Origin: Clavelina lepadiformis
Lineage: Eukaryota; Chordata; Ascidiacea; Aplousobranchia; Clavelinidae
Direction: 5' to 3'
Length of the DNA: 64,000 nucleotides
Assembly (NCBI RefSeq): GCF_947623445.1
Contig: NC_135246.1
Location: 16,351,856-16,415,855 of the forward strand
Part shown: positions 38,335-49,546 of the stretch, one piece after another
Numbering within the stretch: position 1 is the stretch's first letter
Layout of the letters: each line of letters begins with the position of its first letter
The notes under the pieces: model-generated
The model's database searches: none
What the model was told of the DNA's origin: nothing
Seen by the model: only the letters and a program-made list of their open reading frames with translations
Translations under genes and position numbers: made by a program

Positions 38335-41300
38335 TTAAAGCGAGTCCTCGGCTGTGATTGGTGCAAGCGTGTCATTTTCGTAGATATTCGCTTCTACCTT
38401 CGGGACTGGTTTCACGGGCTTAGTAAGGTGACCAACGATGTTGTAAAGTTTCCCTTTACGTCTTTTGTAAATCTGAATATATTTATAGATATGATTTCAG
38501 ATGCAATGCGAGGAAATGGACTACATGTGTAGACCACTTACCAACACGGCGATCAGAACCACCAGTAAAACACCAACCACTCCAGCTGCGATATAAGCCA
38601 CGAGTTTGGGAATATCAAGTGCAGACTGTGAAAAATTCTGCTGCCCAGCTCTTGGCACTGCATCACCCGTTGTCGGAATTTCTAAAAACACCTTTTTAGT
38701 TGATAACTTCGGCTTGCCCGGTGAAAATATTGGTTTTTTAACATATCAGTGTAAACTATATCGACTATATAAGACTTACTTTATTTCTTAAAGTTTTTTA
38801 AAACATGGCAACTTTTCAAAAAACGATATGCTTTATACTTTGTTAGCATTCACCAACATCTTTAACAAATAACGACAATTTAATTTTCTATTAAGAAATG
38901 TGGAAACCGCCTTCGTGCTTATACTCACTTTTGCATTGTGTTCCGTTTCCAAAATATCCCTGAACACAAGTACATGTAAAACTACCTTCTGTGTTCCAAC
39001 ATTTAGCGTTTAGATGACAGGTGTGAGCTCCATCAGCGCATTCATCAAAATCTGCGTGAACAGAGCAGCTAAACGTGACATTATAGTCTTTAATTGTTCT
39101 CATGAATTTTCCCAAGATACGGTAAACATTTAAAATTTTACAATAAGAAAAATTTTTCATAAAATACTGAACCTTGACAATAATATCCATCACCAGAATA
39201 ACCATCTTTACAAGAGCAGCTGTAACTTCCATAGTGGTCGATGCATGTTGCATTTGTATGACATTCATGATTTGTTTCATTGCATTCGTTGACATCTTTA
39301 CAAACAGGACGTCATTGTACAGTACTTAAAGTATGACATTGCTGTATATGCTGCTAAGGGGTATTCTGGTATCAATATATTACCACTATCTGACACAATT
39401 CACAGTATAGAAAACTGCAGTTGATCTAAATACTTACTTGCGCATTGCAGACCATCTCCTACGAAGCCAATCTTGCAACCACATTCAAAAGAACCAATAC
39501 TGTTTATGCAAATCGCTTCTTCATGACAATTTTGTAATAAAGTCGAACATTCGTCAACATCTAAAAAACAACACACGCAAAACAAGGTTTAAGCGATAAC
39601 CTACTCACTTTTCACAAGGTTAGGCTGCTATCAAATAGACGTGAATATCAGGCTATTATACCGTTACAAACTGTTCCATTTCCAGAGTAGCCATTTAAAC
39701 ATTGGCAGATGAAACTTCCTTTTGTGTCTACACACATTGCTGCTTGGTGGCAACTATGATTCTCCATTTCACATTCATTCACATCTAAACTCAAATTGCA
39801 TTTTCATTTATTGTGTTCTGTTAAATTTTGGTGCTTTCTGTCTAGCAACTTAATAATTAACGAAAATTTGATTTTTTTTACTTTGACAAGTGTTTCCGTC
39901 TCCAGTAAAGCCAGCATTACACGAACATTCAAACAATCCAACAATATTTTTGCAGGTAGCGTTGTCGTCACAGTCGTGGATTGGATTGTTACATTCGTCA
40001 ACGTCTGCAAAAAGATTTTGTATTTATTAACGGCTCAAAGTATCCACTAACCATCGCCTGTTAAAAACGTAAAGTTTATAATGCTTTTACCTTTACAAAC
40101 CGTTCCATTTCCAGTGTAACCCTTCCAACACTGACAAGTGAAACCTCCCTCAGTGTCCACACAGTTTGCCGTTTGATGGCAGTTGTGAGTGCTGGTGTTA
40201 CATTCATCTACGTCTAAATGACGACGTTATTAAATAATATTCTGCGAAGTGTACTTCAGTTTTATACAAACGTTACAATTTGTTTAAACAGTTTAAAGCA
40301 TAAAAACCTTGCTCATATCGAATTTACTTAAACACATTCTGCCATCTCCGGTAAATCCATTATTGCATGAACATTGAAATGTACCAACGGTGTTTGTGCA
40401 TTTAGCGTTTTTATCACAATCGTGCAATTCCTTTGAACATTCGTTCACATCTGTAAAAATGTTTTGCTTATAGTAACTAACGTCATAAAACTTTTCAGTT
40501 CAAAGTTCTGGTTACAGGCCGACAGCAAATTTATCTTTTTTACCTTTACAAACTGTTCCATTTCCAATGTAACCATTCAAACACCGACAAACAAAACTTC
40601 CTGCAGAGTCTATACAATCTGCCGCTTGATGGCAATTGTGAGTTTTTGCTTCACATTCATTGATATCTTAAGTTGCAATTTTATTTAAACTTAAAGTTTC
40701 TTGACTACCACATTTCACTTCAATATAAATATGTTTTCTGCAGAAAGTTCGAATAAAATAGCTAAAACCAATTTTACTTGAACAAATTCTGCCATCCCCT
40801 GTAAAACCAGTATTGCATGAACATTGAAATGTACCCATCGTGTTTGTACACAAAGCGTTTTCGTCACAATTGTGCAATTCACTCAGACATTCGTCCACAT
40901 CTTTAAACGTAATTGGTTTGAAAGTGACGGTATGGATTAGGTTACCTTTAACTTCTAACTGTAAAAGTAATAATGTATTTTTTTTCTATACCATCACAAA
41001 TTTTTCCATTTCCAGAATGACCGCTGAAGCATTGACAAGTAAAACTCCCTTGAACGTCAGTACAGGTTGCTGCTTGATGGCAGCTGTGAATCTCCATTTC
41101 GCATTCGTTAATGTCTAAAATTATCAAATTCATTCATATATCATTTGTAATTTTTGCTTTACTTTTAAAGAAATGTTAATGTGGTTAAAACATATGCTTA
41201 AAAAAGTTTACAAAAGCCAAATATACTTGCACAAATCCTGCCATCGCCAGTGAACCCATTATTGCATGAACATTTAAATGAACCAATCGTGTTTATACAC

Positions 41301-44014
41301 GTGGCGTTTTCGTCACAATCGTGTAGCTTAGTGTTGCATTCGTTTACATCTGCGAAAATATTTTGTTTAAAATTATCGACCAAAATGTGTTCTGTTTCCT
41401 TTGGTTTTACCATTGCAATCCCTTCCATTTCCAATGAATCCATCCAAACATTGACAGCTAAAACTTCCTTCTGCATCAGTGCAAATTGCCGCTTGATGGC
41501 AGTTATGAACGTCCATTTCACATTCATTCACATCTAAATTGCAACTGAATTAAAAACTAGTGAATATAATTTCACCTTTATAGAAATTCAACTAGTTTCC
41601 AAAAATTATACAAACAAAACTTGCAAATATTGAATTTTACTTGAACAAATCCTGCCATTTCCTGTAAATCCATTGTTGCATGAACATTGAAATGTACCAA
41701 TCGTATTTGTGCATTTAGCGTTATCGTCACAATTGTGTAATCCACTTAAACATTCGTCCACGTCTATAAGATTGTAACAGATTAAATGCTTATTTAAAAT
41801 CTTGTTTAAGCAACTTGGTTTCTCACCCAATTTACAGCATTTTCCCAACCAGCCAGAACTACAAGAGCACTGGTTCGATATCAGGATACCGCCATTGTAA
41901 CATTCCCGATTGCATGGACGATTCTGGATAAGATCGGTAGGACAGCTTGCACCACCACACTTTGAAGTTTGAAGGATTTCTCGAGTCCTCGTGGAAATGC
42001 CATCCGGACCACATTGTGCTGAGCAGTTTGTCCACGGAGACCACGATGACATTTCACAATCAACTGCCAGCCAAAACAGGCACTTACTTGTGAAGTCGGT
42101 TTTAATATTATTTATCAGAAGTAAGTTCTGCTTAAAATATTTCTTACATGCACTACTACATCCCTTTTTATTTCTGTGCCAACGCTTGATGACATATCAT
42201 ATTTGACATTATAAAATGTAAAAATTAAGATTTCAAACGCGGAAATAAACAACAGTATATACCTGGACAACAATGCTCGTTGCAAGGCTGAATCTGATTG
42301 GTTGGACCATTGCAAGATGTTCCACCACAAGAGTTTTCAGTTGAAATGCTTCTCGCTCTCGTCTGCGTGCCCCTTCCACATTCACGCGTGCAACTAGGTC
42401 AAAAAAACCTTTTATAGAACTTTAAATTAAATAAAAAATTTACGTTTATATACATTAATAACACACAAGCATTTGTAACACAATCACAATTTCTTATCCA
42501 ATATTAATCACTACATTCACTTGAAAATTGTACCAAATTGCCACAATAAGCAAAATAAAAGCAGATTTGTTCATAATGTTTAATCAGAGATTAATATATT
42601 TCGGACTTTGCTTAAGTCCTTTATCAGAGTACATAACACAATCCATAAATAGGGCCTACACGCTATTTAGGAAAAGTATACAAATCACTTAAACCTGTTG
42701 ACAACACCAATTTCTTAATTTCCTGAAGTTTTGTTAAATTCTAGAAGTTTTTAAATCTATTTTAACTGTTTACCGATTCCAGTCTGTCCACTTGGACCAG
42801 ATACAGTTAACTGGACAACAATGCGTGTTGCAATTCCGAATATCTGTTGACAATCCAGAACAACCTAAGCCACCGCAGCTGGTAAAAGTTCCAATCGACC
42901 TCGACCGAGTTTGAGTTCCGGTTCCGCATGTTGTTGAGCAGGAACCGTATGATGTCCATGCTCCCCACGCACAGTTGACTGGACAGCATCTTGTGTTGCA
43001 AGATCTTGATTTGGATGAAGATCCAGAGCATTTACTTCCTCCACAACTGACGGAAACAGCGGGAGATCTGTATCTGTATTGAGTTCCACCATCACAGGAA
43101 CGCGAACAGCTTCCATAACTTTCCCACGATCCCCAACGACAATCAACAGGACAACATCCTGTGTTACATCTTCTGGGGCTTGGAAGATTGCAAGATCCGC
43201 AAGCCCCTTTTGTCCGTGTAATTGTCGGACTTTGCATTCCTCCACCGCAAGTTCTGGAGCACGCTCCCCAAATCCATTGACAAGGTGTGGTATTACATCT
43301 GTATCTTCGTCTCCGCCTGTCGAAATAAAATTTATAGTAAGGAGCAAGTCCAAAAACAAGTTGGCCCTAAATAAAAGAGTGAGAGCACATGGATTGGTAA
43401 AGCATTCTTGTTTTTACGCAGCTACCGGTACCGGACTAAGCTAGAACCAACAACCAAAACTGAACTGCAATGTAGGTTTGCATCTAAATTAACCAGTACA
43501 AATATCCCAATTGTAAACTATAGTTCAGGTTTATTTAACACGAAATGTGTTTGTTACACAATTAAGTACGCTTTTGTTATATGCATATTAGTAATTACTA
43601 TTTACTTGTCGGCCGCTCAAAACATTCTATTTATACTTGATTCAACTACCGGAATCATCCCAATGGTTTCTGTTATGATGACGTAATTAGAACCATCAAC
43701 TTTATCATAATTAAGAATGACTTTTCGTTTTTTGCCACTTGTTTATGGCAATAGCTGCTTAACCACTACATATTAGTACAAGTCCTTTCTCCAGTGTATT
43801 TGATGACAACTACTCTTTGATTTAAGACCAACTTGCTTTTGGACTTGACTCTTACTTTAAAGAGATTAATAACGTTAACGTATGAATTGGTGGGATTTCT
43901 CATAAGGTTTTTAATATTTCGTCCGTTCGTGTCTCGATACACTTACCAAGGCCTTGAAATGTGGAACTGGCTATAAAATAGCAGTAACACCAAAAGGATT
44001 TTGAGGTTTCGCAT
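38335..44014 (-). CDS. Gene A: transmembrane protein with 5 TSR and 13 EGF modules, complete
   Basis: A type I surface protein. Exons: 44014-43947 (signal peptide, [14 protein letters not shown]), 43316-42774 (TSR 1-3 and the start of 4), 42393-42263, 42063-41827 (TSR 5), then thirteen EGF exons of exactly 123 nt each: 41763-41641, 41533-41411, 41349-41227, 41114-40992, 40900-40778, 40666-40544, 40450-40328, 40213-40091, 40004-39882, 39784-39662, 39560-39438, 39295-39173 and 39051-38929. Last come 38681-38542 (linker and [21 protein letters not shown]) and 38472-38335. The total of 2,856 nt is exactly 952 codons. The TSRs show WGAW and WSPW motifs with CSxxCGxG. The EGFs start D-[VIF]-[DN]-E-C and carry the C-x-[DN]-x4-[FY]-x-C-x-C hydroxylation motif, so they are calcium-binding type. 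The mature N-terminus starts WRRRR, a possible furin-type site. The 45-aa tail has a KRRK anchor, KPVKPVPK and YEND. Role unknown; adhesion or recognition is an inference. Confidence 0.88.
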
Positions 44015-44945
44015 TTTCCCTTCAAGTTTGACAATGCCAACTGCTGTAACGCTTGTTCAAGTCTAATAAAAAAATTCTTTCTTTGATCCTGTTATGGAAA
44101 ATAAGGCTACCTGGTTTATCTTTCCAAAGAGCTTTTAGACAATTAAATCAGCACGATTTTGTAAAATTGTTTACTTCTTTTATTCGTTGGTTTATATATG
44201 CTGCCGTACACGTTTCCAAAACACGATTTTCGTGTTTTTTGATAGTCATCTGTAAAGTTCGCATTCGTGACAAACTTATCTCTCCGTCTAGCCAAAAGAC
44301 TTCCTGGTGTATTGGTCTTCGTTGACCACCTAAGGTGGAGAATTTTTAGCATCAGTATTCGCATTTGAGCCATCTGTGATGATCAAATGCTGCGTTTCAC
44401 TACTCTGATCACAAACATGCCTCCACGTTTATTAGAAAGGTGACGTATCACATCTTTGGTTCTGTTTACGAGTTTGCAAAAAATGTAATAACTTATGGGT
44501 GCGTTACAGAAAGTATCATTTACATTATCATATGCACTCATTTATTGTGCTTACCAAGACGCTGAAAAATAAAACAAACAAAAGAAATTTTTACGATATT
44601 TTTTCTCAGCCGTTTTCCTTTCCCATCTTATTTGATATCCAGTAACAGTTAAAAAGGCAACATTTGGGATTACCAGCTGTTGTGTTGAACGGGACAGAAG
44701 TAATATCTGAAAAGGAATTATTGTCGACAGTTGTCAATGAACATCAATACTGTTACGACCAACTTAAATACAGGAAAATTTGTATAATACACACTGAATG
44801 TAAGGCCGATATGTTTTATATGAGATTCTAATGTTTACTGTATTATATATATTATTAGAAGGCCTACTGATATTTTTGGATTATCATTAAATAGTATTAA
44901 TATTCATTGTTGGCCCAATAATTTTATGCACACACTTCGACTTAC
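44015..44945. other. Spacer between genes A and B
   Basis: This is the promoter side of gene A. On the minus strand near 44610-44557 a hydrophobic stretch (KFLLFVLFFSVL) ends at TTG|GTAAGC. It resembles the end of the signal exons of A and B but has no ATG, and may be a dead signal exon. On the minus strand near 44717-44640, an acceptor followed by ITSVPFNTTAGNP resembles the linker at the start of gene A's TM exon but runs to a stop without a membrane segment. Confidence 0.35.
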
Positions 44946-47900
44946 TACGACAACTGCCCTCTCAGTATTCAAGGAGCTCGTGGCAATCACACTGATATCC
45001 TCCGACTGTGTTCCTGCACACACTGCCACCACCACAAACACTTTCATTTAATGAGCATTCATCGACGTCTACATAAGTCAAGGATAAGGAAAATGAGCTG
45101 AACATACAATATCAACCTGAAGAGTACTTTAGTTTTAATACTGTAAATAAGAATAGGAGTCAAGTGTGGACTATATGTATCGGCTATACATTAAATCGTT
45201 ATGTCGCCAAAAACTTAATTACTTTACCAGGAGCAAGTAGTTAAGAATGACTAGAAATTACCATTAAAAGTTATTAAAACACTGTTAGCTGTTTTTTTTA
45301 CAAATACTATTCAAGATTTTGTTGTATATTTGATAATTTATTTCGGATCATTTCATAATACCTGGGTTGCATACACAATCGAATAAATCAACATCTTCGA
45401 AAGCAACTGGCATTCACGTGACAGTCAATAAATGGGGTCGAGTATAAGTTTAATGCTACAAAGAGAAGAAGTTTTTCGTGAATTAATGTAGCATATTTTT
45501 GAAGTATACTACTTGTTGTAATCGACTAATTTGGTTGATTTAAATATATATGGATTGCTTGTAACAAGGTTTTTTCAATGTTTATCATTTCTACTGTAAA
45601 AAGCTTCGTTTAGTTTTCACATCTAAATAATAAACTAAAATATTAAAAGAATGCAGAAAATACAAATATGGAAACCGATTAATTGATTTTACTTAATAAT
45701 TGTGCGAACACTGCCTAAGGCTAAAAAATGAAATAATTTATAGGTTACACGAACAGTATAATACCTCTGCATGCTGTACCGTCTCCAACGTAGCCAGGAA
45801 AGCATTCGCAAACGTAACTTCCATCGGTATCAGAGCAAATTGCTTTTTCTAGGTCGCAGTTGTGGACTCCACTTGAGCATTTGTCAATATCTGTGATTGT
45901 ATAAGTTTGCTTAATTACTTCAGAAAAATCTGCTTGCATAGGTCAGATCTGATCCGGCAATAATATTGCAATAATGAAACTGTTGCTTTTGCCGTGGTTG
46001 GTGAAAATGTCACCATACAAATAGAAATTACCTGAACAGTGAGTTCCATTTCCTGTATATCCTTCAAGACAAGAGCAGAAAAAACTTCCGGCAACGTTAA
46101 CGCACAGTGCGTTTAGATCACAGTTGTGTTCGTTTTCTTGACATTCGTCGATATCTGCGCGCAATTATTCATAACAGTATTTACAAGTTAAACTTAAGAG
46201 TTCCTTTGTTTTCAAATCACTAAAATAGGTAAATATTTATATTTATATAAAGTTTACTATACAGACTATATTACCTTCGCACACTACCTCAGTTCCTATG
46301 TCGCCTTTCAAGCATTCACAAAGAAAATTTTCACCGATGTCAACACACCTCGCTAACTGTGGATCGCAATTGGCACATCGGTCTATATTAACAGTCGGAG
46401 ATATTTCATGACCTATTTCTGAATTCAGTTTATAACACTGCTCTGAAACCTTTGCTAAATTAGCGATGCTAAAAAGATAATAAACAAATTACTTGTGCAT
46501 TGACTCCCGTCTCCAGTGAAACCAATGGTGCAAAAACAAATGAAACTTCCTGGCAAATTTACGCAATATGCATTGGGATCACAAACGTCGCTTTCTTGGA
46601 GGCATTCATCAACATCTGTACGTATGTTACGTGTTTTGTGCTCGTTTGACGTGTCTTGTGTTTCTGCCTTCCCCCGGAGGCGCTGATGTTTGTAATTGCG
46701 CCTTGCTAGTTGGCGAACGTGTCACTCTACCGTTGCCTGAGCTGTGAGCAAACGTGCCTGTTTTTAGTTTTTACCCTTTATTTTATCAAATACAATGCTA
46801 TAGTTTAACTGCAGGTCTATTCGAACCAGCATAAGAAAAGGCCGGTAACACGTATAACAACTGTTGTATAATTTGAAAAAACGTAACGCAAAACGTATTA
46901 ATTTTGTAAACGTTTTGAATTATTTATATAACTTTACACAACACAGTACAACTTTATATAACTACAATAATATTTTTTTGTTGAAAACTTGGGGTATAGT
47001 GTTTTTACCTTTACAATTCACCCCATTTCCTGTATAGCCACTCAAACATTCACAGAGAAAACTTCCATTGATGTCAATACAAATCGCCATTTGTCTTTTC
47101 GCAGTTGTCATTTGCAGTTGCGCATTCGTCAATGTCTGTGTTAGGTGAACAAGAATTTATGTTTGATAATAAAGTATGCAGTGATAGCATTTTATGTGAA
47201 ATAACAGAAATCAAGTTTGTTTCCTGGTAAGCAGACTATTTTATTACAGCCATCGCCACAACAGTAAGCTTGTCAGTAGGAAGTAAAATAACGCTTCAGA
47301 TTACTTGAACACTGGGTCAGATCCCCAGTGTATCCTTCAGTACAAACGCATTCGAAACTTCCTGGAATATTGATGCATAATGTGTTGTTACTGCTACAGT
47401 TATTGCCTCCGGGATTCATCAATATCTAAAAGAGTTTAAGATCGGGAATCAAAACCTTGCTTGTTATGCTTGTATATCACATACCTATAGAACTAAGCAC
47501 ACAAAAACGTTTAAAAAATTAAGAGGTGATTTTTGCATCCAATTGCAGCAATCTATATAAATTCAGCGATAAATTGAACATCGAACGCCATCACTCATAC
47601 CTTTGCACTCTACTCCATCTCCAGTGTATCCACTCAAGCACTCACAAAGAAAGTAACCCTCAATATCAATACATTGTGCCCTTTCCGGATCACAGTTGTT
47701 GAATCAATCGGAACATTCGTTGATATCTGAACCAATTAAATAGTGCGTTTAGATTTTAAACTTTGTGTAAGTTGCTTCTTTGCTTGTCTTGACAAAAAAT
47801 TGCGAAAGGATCTTTTTTCATACCACTATACGGTTAAACATGGTGTAAAAAATTCAATTTTACTTGAGCAAATCCTGCCATTCCCAGTGAAACCGGATTT

Positions 47901-49546
47901 ACAAAAACATGTAAATGAGCCATATGTGTTTGCGCACACGGCACTTGCTTCACAATCGTGCAATCCACTCGAACATTCGTTCACATCTAGAAAAGTTATC
48001 CTGTGTGTATACCGCCACCACTCAAAATATTTATATCAAAATTTAATCACGCAAGATAATAATTTTACTAACCAACACACTTCATTCCAATTTCAATGAA
48101 ACCAGACTTGCATGAACATTCAAATGAACCCATTATGTTGACGCACGCAGCGTTGCGGTCGCAATCGTACAATTCGTTTGCGCACTCATCCACATCTGCA
48201 AGTAGCGTTATCACAGAAGTTGTTACTTGTGCATCACACACGATATGATGAATTTCAGAATGAATTTTTCATTTTGAAAAGCTTCAACTTTTTACTTTCT
48301 TCACAACATCTGCCGGACCAACCTTCATTACAAGAGCACTGGCTGGACATCAGAATATCGTCATTGTAACATTCCCGATTGCATGGACGATTCTGGATAA
48401 GATCGGTAGGACAGCTTGTACCAACACACTTTGAAGTTTGAAGGATTTCTCGAGTCCTCGTGGAAATGCCATCCGGACCACATTGTGCTGAGCAGTTTGT
48501 CCACGGAGACCACGGTGACATTCTACAATCAACTTTTAAAACATGGATGATTTCCAGTTTTTACAGCATATTCTCATGAAGAGAATAAGGTTGCTTAACA
48601 CGTTAAGCATGCTTGTCGTTTACAGCTACATATGAATACTGTAATAACTTGCACTTTCTGAAAACAAATAAGGACTAGTAACCTGGACAACATTGATGGT
48701 TACACGACTGCTGTTCAATGGCTATACAAGGTTTCCCGCCACAAGATTCTTGAACCAAAACTTTTCTTTGTCTCGCTTGTGTTCCGCTTCCGCTTCCGCA
48801 TTCATGCGTGCAACTACGACATACAAAGAATGTGTGTTCGTTTAAAAAGAAATTTGAATCGTTTTTAGCATTAACTTTTTACGATAGGTATATACGTCTC
48901 TGTCTTACAACGTATGTCTTACAACCACGTGTATCGAACACCATATTAATTTTAGACATTACAATTGCCTATAACAGTTACATGTAGATTGATATTTTTT
49001 ATTAATCATGTAAAATCTTTTCCTTAAAGTTTTTACCTGTCCCAGTCTGTCCACTCGGACCAAAGGCAATCAACAGGGCAGCAATGAGTATTGCCAGATC
49101 TTGAATCGGATGAAGATCCAGAGCAACCACTACCTCCACAACTGCTGGAAATGGCAGGAGATCTGTATCTATAATGAGTTCCACCACCACAGAAACGCGA
49201 ACAGCTTCCATAACTTCTCCACGATCCCCAACGACAATCAACAGGACAACATCCGGTGTTACATCTTCTAGGAGCACGCAAGCACCTTTTGTCTGTGTAA
49301 TTCTCAGACTTTGCATTCCCCCTCCACATGATTGGGAACATGAACCCCAATTCCACTGACAAGGTGATGTATCACATCTTCTTCGTCTACGCCTAAACCT
49401 GTAAATTATTATCAAATATGAGATCCAGAAGGTTTTGTCCAAATGTGCTGTTCCTGGTTTATGCGTTGCACTTACCATAAAGACGTTGAAATGTGACACA
49501 AGCTACAGAACAGGAATAGCAGAAGAAGCGTTTTGACACTGTGCAT
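44946..49546 (-). pseudogene. Gene B: decaying TSR/EGF paralogue
   Basis: The order matches gene A. Signal exon 49546-49476 (VKTLLLLFLFCSLC) is followed by TSR exon 49392-49037, TSR exons 48813-48683 and 48532-48296, then EGF exons. The 49392-49037 exon lacks one whole TSR relative to A (171 nt) plus a further 16 nt between TKGAC and RRCNTGCC, which shifts the frame. EGF exons with open frames are 48195-48073, 47986-47864, 46615-46493, 46418-46275, 46154-46032 and 45890-45765. Broken ones are 47726-47601 (TGA after ECSD), 47425-47305 (121 nt, frameshift), 47135-47009 (127 nt, frameshift) and 45068-44946 (TGA where paralogues have AGA). The 5' half is like gene A, while the 3' EGFs are like genes C and D. 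No transmembrane exon was found. Splice sites are mostly intact, so decay seems recent. Confidence 0.75.

Noticed and set aside
38335-38472. ITIM in the gene A tail
   Set aside because: The residue two before each tyrosine is Lys or Asn, not I/V/L/S, so the ITIM consensus is not met.
39796-43444. Plus-strand ORFs opposite the gene A EGF and TSR exons
   Set aside because: They are antisense shadows of conserved exons and have no domains of their own.
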